A DNA stretch of 64,000 bases from CAZGMN01 sp964645765 (GCA_964645765.1 CAZYBE010000005.1:1-64000), one strand, 5' to 3'. Counted from the stretch's first letter, positions 17,635-27,813 are shown. Translations and numbers: made by a program. Notes: generated by a model from the letters alone, not told the origin.

Positions 17635-19620
17635 ATGGAACAGCCCCAACTTAACTGGATCGCTAACTTCATCTGGGGTATCGCAGACGACATCCTCCGG
17701 GACCTCTACGTGCGTGGCAAGTACCGGGATGTAATCCTGCCAATGACTGTACTCAGACGGCTTGACGCAGTCCTCGAACCCACTAAACAAGCGGTCCTTG
17801 ATATGAACGTATCGCTCGACAAGGCTGGAATCGTACATCAAGATGCAGCCCTCTGCAAAGCTGCTGGCCAGGGCTTTTATAATGCCTCTAAATTCACGCT
17901 GCGTGATCTTCGGGCGCGGGCGAGCCAGCAACAGCTCAAGGCTGACTTCGAAGCATATCTTGACGGCTTTTCGTCCAACGTCCAGGATATTCTCGACAAA
18001 TTTGAGTTTCGCAACCAAATTCCACGACTCTCCAAGGCTGATGCCCTCGGTACCTTGATTGAAAAACTCCTCGATCCTTCAATCAACCTGAGCCCGCAGG
18101 CTGTTCTCAACAGCGATGGCTCTGTGAAGCATCCTGGTCTCGACAACCACGGAATGGGCACCATCTTCGAGGAGCTGGTCCGCCGGTTCAACGAGGAAAA
18201 CAACGAGGAGGCTGGCGAACACTGGACACCGCGTGATGCCGTAAGGCTTATGGCCCGATTGATTTTCCTCCCTATTGCCGACAAGATCGAGTCCGGCACA
18301 TACCTTATTTATGATGGGGCCTGCGGCACCGGAGGAATGCTGACCGTAGCTGAGGAGACACTTCAGCAGCTTGCAAAGGAACATGGCAAGGAAGTTGCCA
18401 CCCACCTCTACGGACAGGAAATCAACTCTGAGACTTATGCGATCTGCAAGGCGGATCTACTTCTCAAGGGCGAAGGTGAAGCGGCAGATAATATCGTCGG
18501 CGGACCGGAGTATTCGACTCTCTCCAACGATGCCTTCCCCTCGCGGGAATTCGACTTCATGCTGTCCAACCCGCCTTATGGCAAGAGCTGGAAGAGCGAC
18601 CTCGAGAGGATGGGTGGCAAGGAGGGGATCAAGGATCCTCGTTTTATCATCGAGCATACTGGCGATCCAGAGTACTCTCTCTTGACCCGCTCAAGTGACG
18701 GCCAAATGATGTTCCTGGCCAATATGCTCTCAAAGATGAAGCACTCGACACCTCTAGGGAGTCGGATAGCTGAAGTACACAATGGGTCCTCGCTCTTCAC
18801 AGGAGACGCAGGCCAAGGGGAAAGCAACATCCGCCGTTGGATTATCGAGAACGACTGGCTTGAGGCCATTGTTGCGCTGCCGCTTAACATGTTCTACAAC
18901 ACAGGAATTGCCACATACATCTGGATTCTCACCAACCGAAAACCGGTCCACCGCCAAGGGAAAGTTCAACTCATCGATGCGACACAGTGGTTCAAACCGC
19001 TGCGGAAGAATCTGGGAAAGAAGAATTGCGAGCTGAACGAAGAGGACATTGCTCGAATCTGCGACACCTTCCTCGCGTTTAGGGAGACTGAACATTCGAA
19101 GATTTTCCCGAATAAAGCACTCGGCTATTGGAAAGTTACCGTTGAACGTCCGTTGCGCTTAAAGGGCATTGACCCAGAGCGTGTCTACGCCCCGAAAGAG
19201 ATCAAGGCACTCAAGGAAAGCGTCGAACGTGATGAAACCGCTCCGCCGGTTATCAAGAAGATTCACAGGCCAGCAAAGGTCGAGCTTGACCCATTGCACG
19301 GCTTGTTCGAGGTCTCCATGGGTCGTGAACGCCGTGTAGTCGAGTACGAACCCGACACTGACCTCAGAGATACTGAACAGGTGCCACTCTTGGAGGACGG
19401 TGGAATTGAGGCCTTCATCCGCCGGGAGGTCCTGCCATACGCGAAAGACGCCTGGATAGACGAGTCGGCGACGAAAATCGGGTATGAGGTCTCATTTACC
19501 CGCTACTTTTACAAACCTCAACCACTTCGACCCCTCGAGGAGATCACGGCCGATATCTTGGCGCTGGAGAAAGAGACGGACGGACTGCTGGACGAGATAA
19601 TCAGGGGAGGAAAGCAATGA
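17635..19620 (+). CDS. hsdM: type I restriction-modification system, N6-adenine methyltransferase subunit
   Basis: 661 residues from ATG 17635; GAGGTG lies four bases upstream. An N-terminal helical HsdM_N domain (MTVLRRLDAVLEPTKQAVLD) is followed by the N6-Mtase domain. AdoMet motif I is YDGACGTGGML (about 225-235) and catalytic motif IV is LSNPPYGKSW (about 310-319). HsdM modifies adenine in a two-part site and pairs with HsdS; two HsdM and one HsdS make the methyltransferase, and HsdR adds cleavage. It is longer than E. coli HsdM because of an extended C-terminus. First of four genes, each overlapping the next by four bases. Base composition is richer in GC than the genes to the left, consistent with transfer. 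Confidence 0.95.
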   Translation: MEQPQLNWIANFIWGIADDILRDLYVRGKYRDVILPMTVLRRLDAVLEPTKQAVLDMNVSLDKAGIVHQDAALCKAAGQGFYNASKFTLRDLRARASQQQLKADFEAYLDGFSSNVQDILDKFEFRNQIPRLSKADALGTLIEKLLDPSINLSPQAVLNSDGSVKHPGLDNHGMGTIFEELVRRFNEENNEEAGEHWTPRDAVRLMARLIFLPIADKIESGTYLIYDGACGTGGMLTVAEETLQQLAKEHGKEVATHLYGQEINSETYAICKADLLLKGEGEAADNIVGGPEYSTLSNDAFPSREFDFMLSNPPYGKSWKSDLERMGGKEGIKDPRFIIEHTGDPEYSLLTRSSDGQMMFLANMLSKMKHSTPLGSRIAEVHNGSSLFTGDAGQGESNIRRWIIENDWLEAIVALPLNMFYNTGIATYIWILTNRKPVHRQGKVQLIDATQWFKPLRKNLGKKNCELNEEDIARICDTFLAFRETEHSKIFPNKALGYWKVTVERPLRLKGIDPERVYAPKEIKALKESVERDETAPPVIKKIHRPAKVELDPLHGLFEVSMGRERRVVEYEPDTDLRDTEQVPLLEDGGIEAFIRREVLPYAKDAWIDESATKIGYEVSFTRYFYKPQPLRPLEEITADILALEKETDGLLDEIIRGGKQ

Positions 19621-21728
19621 AAGCTACTGAAGCAAAGCTACTTGCCTTCCTCAAGAAGTCCCCTCAGTTTGTGATTCCCATTTTTCAACGCACATACTCC
19701 TGGACTGAGCGGGAATGCCGACAGCTATGGGATGATATCATTAGAACCGGTATAAATGATACGGTGTCGGCCCACTTCATTGGCTCCATCGTATATATCG
19801 AAAAGGGATTGTATCAAGTAACGAGCCAGTCACCCCTATTGGTGATTGATGGGCAGCAGCGTCTGACAACGGTAACGCTCCTGATCGCCGCCTTGGCGAA
19901 GGAAATAGACAATTTTAATGAGGGTGATCGTGAGCCAGTAGATGGTTTTTTGCCACGAAAGCTCCGCCACTATTACATGCTCAATGCAGAGGAAGAAGGC
20001 GAGCGGCATTACAAACTGATCCTAACTCAGACAGATAAGGATTCTCTTATCGCGATCGTTAGTGACCGCGAACCTCCAAAAGACGCCTCCGTTCGAATTA
20101 CTGAGAATTTCCGCCTCTTCGAATCATGGATCAGCGGGCTCAAGGGCGACCTGACGGCGGTGTGTAAAGGGCTCGCTAAGCTCGTAGTCGTGGACGTTTC
20201 GCTGAGCCGGGACCAAGACAATCCACAGCTCATCTTCGAGAGCATGAATTCTACCGGCCGCGAGCTGACCCAGGCAGACCTCATCCGTAACTTTATATTG
20301 ATGGGATTGGATCCAAAGTTACAGACGGAACTATACGAAAAATACTGGCGCCCCATGGAGGTAGACTTTGGGCAGGAGGCCTATGGAGATCACTTTGATA
20401 GTTTTATGCGGCATTATCTGACAGTGAAGACCGGCGAAATTCCAAACGTGCGGCAGGTTTACGAAGCATTCAAGGCATTTGCCAGGTCACCGGAAATGGT
20501 CAAGGCAGGGATTGAAGCCCTGGTGGCCGATATCCGTACCTATGCCCGTTACTTCTGCGCCATGTCACTGGACGCGGAGGCCAACCCAGACCTAAAGCTC
20601 GCCTTCCAGGATCTTCGTGAATTGAAGGTAGATGTAGCTTATCCTTTGCTGTTGGAGTTGTATAATGACTTCGATCGTAAAATTCTTCCTGCAGAGGACT
20701 TTGTGACGGCCGTGCGACTGGTGGAGGCGTACGTCTTCCGCCGTGCTATCTGTGCTATTCCCACGAACTCTCTAAACAAGACCTTCGCCACCTTCACGAA
20801 GGCGCTCAAAAAAGACCGATACTTCGAGAGTATCCAAGCCCATCTGCTATTGTTACCTTCCTATCGCCGCTTTCCTAGCGATGAAGAATTCCAACGCGAT
20901 ATTCAAACACGAGATCTCTACAACTTCCGTAGCCGCAGCTATTGGCTCCGACGCTTGGAAAACCACGAGCGCAAGGAACGCGTGCCGGTGGATGAATATA
21001 CAATCGAGCACATCCTTCCACAGAATGAGAACCTCTCATCGGCCTGGATGTCAGCGCTCGGAGATGAGTGGAAGCGTATTCACGCGACCTGGGTGCACAC
21101 CCTTGGCAACCTCACTCTTACCGGCTACAACTCGGAGTACAGCGACCGTCCATTTACCGAAAAACGTGATATGGAAGGCGGCTTTAGGGAGAGCCCGCTC
21201 AAGCTCAATCAAGGCCTTGGTCAGCTCGACGAGTGGAATGAAAAAGCCATCAAAACACGAGCCGAGAGACTAGCTGGCATGGCAGTGGAAGTCTGGACTT
21301 CGCCGAAGTTGACTACTGATGTCCTTGAAGCATACAGGCCCAAAGCTCCTACCACAGGCTTTACTATTGAAGACCATCCTCATCTGCTCGCTGGTCCTAT
21401 GCTTGAATTATTTGAAGTCTTTCGCAAGGAGGTTCTCGCACTGGATCCCGGCGTGATTGAGGAATTTCTCAAGCTCTACGTGGCCTACAAAGCAGAGACC
21501 AACTTCGTTGATGTTATTCCGCAGGCTAAAAGGTTGCTGCTATCCCTAAACATACGCTTCTCCGACATTGTCGATCCTAAGGGCCTTTGCCGGGATGTGA
21601 AGGGAATCGGCCGCTGGGGTAACGGTGATGTAGAACTGGGTTTGGCCAAACTCGATGAACTGCCTTATGTGATGGGGCTAGTGCGCCAGGCTTTGGAGAA
21701 GCAACTGGGAAATGGCGAGGCCGCATGA
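19617..21728 (+). CDS. DUF262-DUF1524 protein (GmrSD-like) embedded in the type I operon
   Basis: 703 residues. The N-terminal DUF262 part has FVIPIFQRTYSW (about 18-29) and LLVIDGQQRLTTVTLLIAAL (about 78-97), the DGQQR motif tied to ParB-like nucleotide use. The C-terminal DUF1524 has the His-Me/HNH nuclease motif DEYTIEHILPQ (about 458-468) followed by LGNLTLTGYNSEYSDRPFTEKR. GmrSD-type proteins cut modified phage DNA using NTP energy. The ATGA overlaps on both sides tie it to hsdM and hsdS, so it is made with the restriction system. It may give type IV-like activity against DNA that escapes the type I enzyme; this is inferred. Extra genes inside hsd operons are known, but their roles are often unclear. 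Confidence 0.88.
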   Translation: MKATEAKLLAFLKKSPQFVIPIFQRTYSWTERECRQLWDDIIRTGINDTVSAHFIGSIVYIEKGLYQVTSQSPLLVIDGQQRLTTVTLLIAALAKEIDNFNEGDREPVDGFLPRKLRHYYMLNAEEEGERHYKLILTQTDKDSLIAIVSDREPPKDASVRITENFRLFESWISGLKGDLTAVCKGLAKLVVVDVSLSRDQDNPQLIFESMNSTGRELTQADLIRNFILMGLDPKLQTELYEKYWRPMEVDFGQEAYGDHFDSFMRHYLTVKTGEIPNVRQVYEAFKAFARSPEMVKAGIEALVADIRTYARYFCAMSLDAEANPDLKLAFQDLRELKVDVAYPLLLELYNDFDRKILPAEDFVTAVRLVEAYVFRRAICAIPTNSLNKTFATFTKALKKDRYFESIQAHLLLLPSYRRFPSDEEFQRDIQTRDLYNFRSRSYWLRRLENHERKERVPVDEYTIEHILPQNENLSSAWMSALGDEWKRIHATWVHTLGNLTLTGYNSEYSDRPFTEKRDMEGGFRESPLKLNQGLGQLDEWNEKAIKTRAERLAGMAVEVWTSPKLTTDVLEAYRPKAPTTGFTIEDHPHLLAGPMLELFEVFRKEVLALDPGVIEEFLKLYVAYKAETNFVDVIPQAKRLLLSLNIRFSDIVDPKGLCRDVKGIGRWGNGDVELGLAKLDELPYVMGLVRQALEKQLGNGEAA

Positions 21729-23164
21729 TCAACGATCTCAACTCATATTTTGCCTATAAGAATTCTGGCGTGCCACGGCTGGGGGATGTGCCGGAGCATT
21801 GGGAGGTACGGCGCCTGCGATATGTGACCGAGATGCGTGTGAGCAATGTCGACAAACACCTGAAGGATAGCGAACTACCTGTCCGACTATGTAATTACAT
21901 AGATGTGTACAAGAATGATCGTATCAACGATCGCATTTCATTTATGAGGGCAACAGCAACGCCAGATGAGATTGCGCGTTTTCTGCTCAAACTCGGCGAC
22001 GTTCTAATCACAAAGGACTCGGAGGAGTGGAACGACATCGGCGTGCCAGCGCTGGTTGAATACGCTGCTCAGGACTTAATTTGCGGCTATCATTTGGCTA
22101 TACTTCGACCTCGCAAGGGGCTGATAAATGGAGCTTATTTACTGCGCATTCTACAGAGCCCAGGCGTCGCCTATCAATTCCATTTATCGGCAAACGGGGT
22201 AACGCGGTATGGCCTCTCGCATGATTCCATCAAGGCCGCACTTGTCCCACTCCCACCCCTCGCCGAACAATCCGCCATCGTCCGCTTCCTCGACCACTTG
22301 GACCGGCGGATCCGGCTGTACATCCGCGCCAAGCAGAAGCTGATCAAGCTGCTGGAGGAGCAAAAGCAGGCTATCATCCACCGCGCGGTCAGCCGCGGCC
22401 TTGACCCAAACGTCCGCTTCAAACCCTCCGGCGTGGAGTGGCTGGGCGACGTGCCGCATCATTGGGAGGTACGAAAGGTCGGTGTTGTTTCAAAACGGAT
22501 AACGAAAGGCACTACGCCTACGACGCTGGGAAGAGGCTTTACAGACGAGGGAGTCCGATTCGTGAAGGTAGAATGCATCTCAAAGACTCGAAGACTCCTG
22601 GCGGACCTCTGCACGCATATCGACGCTGAAACCGACTGCCTCCTAGCTCGTTCCCGACTTCGCGCTGGAGATGTTCTTGTCGCGATAGCCGGGGCCATTG
22701 GGCGGGTAGCCCTGGTTCATGAGGATGCTCTTCCAGCGAACTGCAACCAGGCAGTTGCAATAATCACCCCTATTATGGGATCGGTCTTGTCTGACTGGCT
22801 CGCGTTCGTCCTCTCGTCGCCAGCTTGTCAGCGATTCTTGAATGATAGCTCCGTGCAGTCTGCTCAGGCCAATTTAAGCCTCGCTGACCTTAGGGGAACG
22901 GTGATCCCCGTGCCTCCCATTCCGGAGCAGGTCCGGATCGTTGAATCTTTGATCGAGAGAACGGCGGCAATCGATTGTACTACGATCTCTGCCGAGCATG
23001 AGATCTCCCTCCTCCGCGAATACCGCACCCGCCTGATCGCAGACGTGGTCACCGGCAGAATCGACGTACGAGAGGTGGCGGCGGGATTACCTGACGAGGC
23101 TGACGTGCTACCGGAGAGCGCCGACGAAGCCGGGGACGCCGAACTAGATGAGGCCGAATCATGA
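21725..23164 (+). CDS. hsdS: type I restriction-modification system, specificity subunit
   Basis: 479 residues with two target-recognition domains and two conserved helical spacers. GVPRLGDVPEHWEVRRL begins the first domain and GVEWLGDVPHHWEVRKV the second (about residue 235), an internal repeat that marks a gene duplication in the family. LPPLAEQSAIVRFLDHLDRR and VPPIPEQVRIVESLIERTAA start the two coiled-coil spacers that set the distance between half sites. It decides which bipartite sequence HsdM methylates and HsdR guards. Overlaps neighbours by four bases on each side. The target sequence cannot be predicted by eye. Confidence 0.95.
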   Translation: MINDLNSYFAYKNSGVPRLGDVPEHWEVRRLRYVTEMRVSNVDKHLKDSELPVRLCNYIDVYKNDRINDRISFMRATATPDEIARFLLKLGDVLITKDSEEWNDIGVPALVEYAAQDLICGYHLAILRPRKGLINGAYLLRILQSPGVAYQFHLSANGVTRYGLSHDSIKAALVPLPPLAEQSAIVRFLDHLDRRIRLYIRAKQKLIKLLEEQKQAIIHRAVSRGLDPNVRFKPSGVEWLGDVPHHWEVRKVGVVSKRITKGTTPTTLGRGFTDEGVRFVKVECISKTRRLLADLCTHIDAETDCLLARSRLRAGDVLVAIAGAIGRVALVHEDALPANCNQAVAIITPIMGSVLSDWLAFVLSSPACQRFLNDSSVQSAQANLSLADLRGTVIPVPPIPEQVRIVESLIERTAAIDCTTISAEHEISLLREYRTRLIADVVTGRIDVREVAAGLPDEADVLPESADEAGDAELDEAES

Positions 23165-26100
23165 GGACCGACACCAGCGAGCGCGGCCTCGAGCGGCTGA
23201 TCTGCCGGGCATTGACCGGAGGACCCTGTGACCCGGAGACCGTACAAGCGGGTACGGTACGCGAGCCCGGCACCTCTTATGGGGGAAGCGGTTGGACTTG
23301 CGGCTCGCCCGAGGATTTTGACCGCGAGTACTGCGTCGATCTGGCGAAGCTCCGCGCTTTTCTGCAGGCCACTCAGCCTGATTCAGCAGAGGCACTCGAC
23401 CTCGGCGCTTCCGGTCCGACGCGGCAGAAGTTCCTCGCCCGGCTCCAAGGTGAGATCAGCAAGCGTGGTGTGATCGATGTCTTACGAAAGGGTATAAAGC
23501 ATGGCCCGCACCAGATTGACCTCTTCTACGGTACGCCCTCTCCGGGCAACCCGAAGGCCAGGGAGCGCTACGAACAAAACTGCTTTAGCGTCACTCGTCA
23601 GCTTAGGTATAGCCGAGACGAGACCCAACTTGCCCTCGACCTCTGTCTTTTCATCAACGGCCTGCCGATCTCAACCTTCGAGCTCAAGAACAGCCTGACA
23701 AAGCAAACGGTCGATGACGCCGTCCAGCAATATAAACGCGACCGCGATCCCCGTGAACGGCTATTCGAGTTCGGTCGGTGCGTGGTGCACTTCGCCGTAG
23801 ATGACCATGAAATTCGCTATTGTACGCACCTCAAAGGAAAAGCCTCCTGGTTCCTGCCTTTTAATAAGGGCTGGAATGATGGGGCGGGCAATCCACCGAA
23901 CCCAGAAGGGATCAAGACAGATTACCTTTGGAAAAAGATCCTCACGCCCACGGGATTGACGGATATCCTTGAGAACTATGCCCAGATTGTCGAAGAAAAA
24001 GACGAAAAGACCGGCAAGAAGAGGCGAGTCCAGATTTTTCCCAGGTACCATCAGCTCGATGTGGTTCGCAAACTCCTTGCCGACGTTCTGGAAAGTGCAG
24101 TGGGGAGACGTTATCTCATTCAACACTCTGCGGGTAGCGGCAAGTCGAATTCAATAGCCTGGCTCTCACATCAGCTCATCGGCCTTCAGAAAGACAATGC
24201 TGAGATCTTTGATTCGATAATCGTGGTTACCGATAGAAGAATCCTTGACCAACAGATCCGAGATACGATCAAACAGTATGCTCAGGTGGCCGCGACAATC
24301 GGCCACGCAGAACACTCGGGTGATCTCAGGAAGTTCATAGAGAGCGGAAAGAAGATCATTATCTCCACAGTGCAAAAGTTTCCATTCATACTTGATGAAA
24401 TCGGAGATGAACATCGAGGGAGACGGTTCGCCATCATGATCGATGAAGCTCACTCGAGCCAGGGTGGCAGAACCTCTGCGGCAGTAAGCATGGCGTTGTC
24501 ACAAGCGGGAGCCCAAGAAGAAGACGAGACCTTTGAAGACAAGATCAACCGCATAATGGAGTCCCGAAAACTCTTACCCAACGCAAGCTATTTTGCCTTT
24601 ACTGCAACACCCAAAAACAAGACGCTTGAGATTTTCGGAGAGGGCTATACGGAGGGCGATCAAGTCAAACATTGTCCCTTCCACGTTTATTCAATGAAAC
24701 AAGCTATCCAGGAGGGCTTTATCTTGGATGTGTTGAAAAGTTACACGCCTGTTGACAGTTACTACAGGCTTATCAAAACCGTGCCAGGAGATCCTGAGTT
24801 CGATGTCAAGCGAGCGCGAAAGAAACTTCGCAGGTACGTGGAGGGCCATGACCATGCCATCAGGCTAAAGGCAGAGATAATGGCCGACCACTTCCATGAG
24901 CAGGTAATTGCAAGGGGCAAAATCGGGGGAGAGGCCCGGGCTATGGTGGTTACGAGCGGTATAGAGAGGGCCATTCAGTATTATCATGCCATCCGCGACT
25001 ACCTTATGGAACGAAAGAGCCCGTATAAGGCAATTGTGGCCTTTTCCGGCGAGCACGATTACGGTGGAGTTAAGGTAAGCGAATCGTCCCTCAACAAGTT
25101 TCCCAGTAATAAGATCCCCGACAAGATTGTAGAAAATCCATACCGCTTCCTTATCTGTGCTGACAAGTTCCAGACCGGTTACGATGAGCCTTTGCTGCAT
25201 ACGATGTACGTAGATAAAATTCTGTCGGGAGTTAAGGCTGTACAAGCCCTTTCGCGTCTGAACCGGGCCCACCCACTCAAGCACGATGTTTTCGTCCTGG
25301 ATTTCATGAACGATGCCGATACGATTCAAGCCGCCTTTGCGGATTACTACCGCACTACTATTCTAAGCGAGGAGACCGACCCGAATAAGCTCCATGATTT
25401 AAAGGCCACTCTGGACGAGCGACAGGTTTATAGCAAGGCACAGACAGATCAGCTCGTTGAGCTCTACCTTAGCGGTGCTGATCGTGACCAGCTCGATCCG
25501 ATACTTGATGCCTGTGTCGCGGTTTATAAAGAACAGCTCGACGAGGATGGGCAGGTGGATTTCAAGGGCAAGGCGAAGGCGTTCATAAGAACTTACGGTT
25601 TCCTGTCTTCAATTCTGCCTTATACCAACGTCGAGTGGGAGAAGCTCTCGATTTTTCTCAATTTCCTCGTACCCAAACTGCCTGCTCCGATAGAAGAGGA
25701 TTTGTCGAAGGGCCTCCTGGAATCCATTGACATGGACAGCTATCGCGTGGAGAAACGGGCTGCAATAAGTATTCTCCCGCCAGACCAGGACGCAGAGATC
25801 GAACCAGTGCCCGGCATCGGAGGTGGGCGGAAAGCCGAGACCGAACTCGATCTACTTTCTAACATCCTGAAGGCTTTTAACGACCAGTTTGGAAACATCC
25901 AATGGACAGATACGGATCGTGTTCACCAGCTTATTACCAAGGAGATCCCCGAAAAAGTGGCAGCTGACACGGCCTATATGAATGCAAGGAAACATTCCGA
26001 CCGGCAGAACGCGCGCATCGAACACGATAAGGCCCTTGCTCGAGTGATGACAGCCCTTCTCAAAGACGATACAGAGCTGTTCAAACAGTTCAGCGACAAC

Positions 26101-26190
26101 GAGTCGTTTCGACGCTGGCTGACCGACATGGTATTCACTCTAACATATGATCAACCGAAGGTCGAACAATCGGAGACACAGGGTGGCTGA
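23161..26190 (+). CDS. hsdR: type I restriction-modification system, endonuclease/translocase subunit
   Basis: 1009 residues, full length. The N-terminal PD-(D/E)XK nuclease shows LDLCLFINGLPISTFELKNS (about 159-178) with the ExK pair, then DDAVQQYKRD. The helicase-like motor has Walker A HSAGSGKSNSIAWL (about 322-335), the DEAH box MIDEAHSSQGG, motif III YFAFTATPKNKTLEIF and motif VI VQALSRLNRAHP. The C-terminal helical domain binds the methyltransferase. It translocates DNA with ATP and cuts at a distance when the site is unmethylated. No frameshift is seen, so the four-gene system appears intact. Confidence 0.95.
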   Translation: MRTDTSERGLERLICRALTGGPCDPETVQAGTVREPGTSYGGSGWTCGSPEDFDREYCVDLAKLRAFLQATQPDSAEALDLGASGPTRQKFLARLQGEISKRGVIDVLRKGIKHGPHQIDLFYGTPSPGNPKARERYEQNCFSVTRQLRYSRDETQLALDLCLFINGLPISTFELKNSLTKQTVDDAVQQYKRDRDPRERLFEFGRCVVHFAVDDHEIRYCTHLKGKASWFLPFNKGWNDGAGNPPNPEGIKTDYLWKKILTPTGLTDILENYAQIVEEKDEKTGKKRRVQIFPRYHQLDVVRKLLADVLESAVGRRYLIQHSAGSGKSNSIAWLSHQLIGLQKDNAEIFDSIIVVTDRRILDQQIRDTIKQYAQVAATIGHAEHSGDLRKFIESGKKIIISTVQKFPFILDEIGDEHRGRRFAIMIDEAHSSQGGRTSAAVSMALSQAGAQEEDETFEDKINRIMESRKLLPNASYFAFTATPKNKTLEIFGEGYTEGDQVKHCPFHVYSMKQAIQEGFILDVLKSYTPVDSYYRLIKTVPGDPEFDVKRARKKLRRYVEGHDHAIRLKAEIMADHFHEQVIARGKIGGEARAMVVTSGIERAIQYYHAIRDYLMERKSPYKAIVAFSGEHDYGGVKVSESSLNKFPSNKIPDKIVENPYRFLICADKFQTGYDEPLLHTMYVDKILSGVKAVQALSRLNRAHPLKHDVFVLDFMNDADTIQAAFADYYRTTILSEETDPNKLHDLKATLDERQVYSKAQTDQLVELYLSGADRDQLDPILDACVAVYKEQLDEDGQVDFKGKAKAFIRTYGFLSSILPYTNVEWEKLSIFLNFLVPKLPAPIEEDLSKGLLESIDMDSYRVEKRAAISILPPDQDAEIEPVPGIGGGRKAETELDLLSNILKAFNDQFGNIQWTDTDRVHQLITKEIPEKVAADTAYMNARKHSDRQNARIEHDKALARVMTALLKDDTELFKQFSDNESFRRWLTDMVFTLTYDQPKVEQSETQGG

Positions 26191-26198
26191 GGCATAGG

Positions 26199-26321
26199 AT
26201 GAAGTTATTTCAGTTGCTATTGAATCGAAGACGTGTTGCCACGGATATTCGCCTCATTGTTAGGGACGAAAGAGGAGAAAGCGTGCTCTCGGGCGGTGAT
26301 GTTAGTTTAGATGGTGGTTGA
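26199..26321 (+). CDS. possible short gene after hsdR, unknown
   Basis: 40 codons from an ATG nine bases after the hsdR stop (KLFQLLLNRRRVATDIRLIV...). No recognisable domain and only a weak ribosome site. It could be the eroded start of a gene lost at the edge of the RM cassette. Confidence 0.2.
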   Translation: MKLFQLLLNRRRVATDIRLIVRDERGESVLSGGDVSLDGG

Positions 26322-26445
26322 CAACAAAAATATTATTTTAGTAACATGGCCAAAAAACGGGGAAAATTACAAAGAAATTATTATATAGCGTCAGGTTTAT
26401 ATCCTTCCGAAACCGAAATGAATTCAATGAAAGGGGGATTCATAA

Positions 26446-27081
26446 ATGAAGAAGTCACTAATTATAGTTTTTATTGCAATAATATTGGTAGTTATAGTTA
26501 TTGCTAGCCTTTATATTAAACAGCAAAAAGAGGCAAAGGCAGAGCAGGCAAGAATTGCTGAACAAAAAAGAATCGAAGAAGAAAGAATTGCTGAACAAAA
26601 AAGATTGCATGATGAATATGCAACCACGTTTAGGATAACTGCAGCTGCGGTTTATTTACAGGCTTCCACATCCGCCTTATATTGCACATTAATTTCCGAA
26701 ATGTGGGGTGATGCTATAAAAAAGGACTTAGATTTTAATTTAATTATTAATAAGACGAAAGAAATTATAGAGAAAGGAGGCTCATATAAGAAAATGGAGG
26801 ATGCAAAGAGCAATATCGATATCAGTATGAGAAAATTAATTAATCCTCCGGAGGATTATAAGACTGGTTACAACCTGCTCTTAGAAATGTATGGATATTA
26901 CGTTCAATTATATAATCAAGCCTGCTCACCCATGGGTTCGCTTCTTATGTATAATAAAGACTTGAATGATAGAGTGAGTGAGTTAAAGAAATCCTTTGAT
27001 AAAATCTCGGTGGTAATTCCACAGATTAAAGATGAAGTTGAATTGCAAAAAAAGAAGATAGATTTGACAAATAAACTTTAA
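26446..27081 (+). CDS. membrane-anchored coiled-coil protein, unknown
   Basis: 211 residues. Residues 5-23 are a strongly hydrophobic N-terminal anchor (LIIVFIAIILVVIVIASLY). A charged coiled coil with a nearly exact repeat follows (ARIAEQKRIEEE then RIAEQKRLHDE), then a helical domain with two cysteines (YCTLISEMW and NQACSPMG). AAAGGGGGATTC lies before the ATG. No family recognised. The stop codon falls at the break where an integrase remnant begins, so the present 3' end may be a junction product. Confidence 0.55.
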   Translation: MKKSLIIVFIAIILVVIVIASLYIKQQKEAKAEQARIAEQKRIEEERIAEQKRLHDEYATTFRITAAAVYLQASTSALYCTLISEMWGDAIKKDLDFNLIINKTKEIIEKGGSYKKMEDAKSNIDISMRKLINPPEDYKTGYNLLLEMYGYYVQLYNQACSPMGSLLMYNKDLNDRVSELKKSFDKISVVIPQIKDEVELQKKKIDLTNKL

Positions 27082-27082
27082 C

Positions 27083-27592
27083 GAAAAAGCGGGAATCAAA
27101 AAGGCGGTCAATCCCCACGTGTTCAGGCATTCGAGGGCGACGCATTTGGCGAACAGATTGACAGAAGCGCAAATGTGCGAATACCTGGGCTGGGTTCAGG
27201 GCTCGAACATGCCCAGGGTTTACGTCCATCTTTCGGGAAGGGACGTTGACAACGCAATCCTGGAACTACACGGACTGAAGAAGTCAAACGACGACAACAA
27301 TCAAAGGGAACTAGAGTTCAAGGAATGCGGTATCTGCGGAAAAGCCAACGAATTCGAGGCAAAGATATGTCAGAGATGCGCCAGGCCGCTGGACATCGCT
27401 TCCGCTCTGGAACTCGAAAACAAGGAAAGGAAATTTCTGGGGATGATAACGCCGAAGATGATAGATGAAATGATAAAAATCAGGATAAGGGAAATCTTTG
27501 AACAGATGGGAGTCAAAGAGCCTGGCGAGGGCAAAGAACCATCGCTGAATAAGCAGAATGTATCCGCGACGGCTCAGGCAAGTTGCCAGTAA
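27083..27592 (+). pseudogene. 5'-truncated tyrosine recombinase with zinc-ribbon tail
   Basis: Only the C-terminal part is left. EKAGIKKAVNPHVFRHSRAT leads into HLANRLTEAQMCEYLGWVQG and RVYVHLSGRDVDNAIL, giving the HxxR pair and the catalytic tyrosine (VYVHLSGRD). A small zinc ribbon follows (CGICGKANEFEAKICQRC), as in integrases of archaeal and candidate-phylum elements. The first half with the first catalytic Arg is missing: the frame has no proper start and joins directly to the stop of the preceding gene. This is a trace of the element that brought or rearranged the island. Confidence 0.75.
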
Positions 27593-27813
27593 GCATGATA
27601 GACATTCGTTATTTTTCTTATTCTTTTATCCATCTCCAGCCTGTTTAGTATCTTGCACAACCTGTGGGGGGCGAGACCGGTCAATACGGCCAATGTATTG
27701 ACGCAGACGGGAATGTCTATTAATCGAAGCACCCTGAGTATGTAATCATCCCACACTTCGTTCTCCTTTCTTTTAAACATCAATGGGGAAAAACTAGTCA
27801 GCATGAGTGACAC
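27574..27813 (-). CDS. small winged-helix protein
   Basis: 79 residues. VWDDYILRVLRLIDIPVCVN then TLAVLTGLAPHRLCKILNRL and YHAYWQLA form a winged-helix pattern like those of small element-borne DNA-binding proteins. AAAGGTG lies six bases before the ATG at 27813. The 3' end overlaps the integrase remnant on the other strand by 19 bases, as is common in element ends. The regulated target is unknown. Confidence 0.5.
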   Translation of the reverse strand: MSLMLTSFSPLMFKRKENEVWDDYILRVLRLIDIPVCVNTLAVLTGLAPHRLCKILNRLEMDKRIRKITNVYHAYWQLA

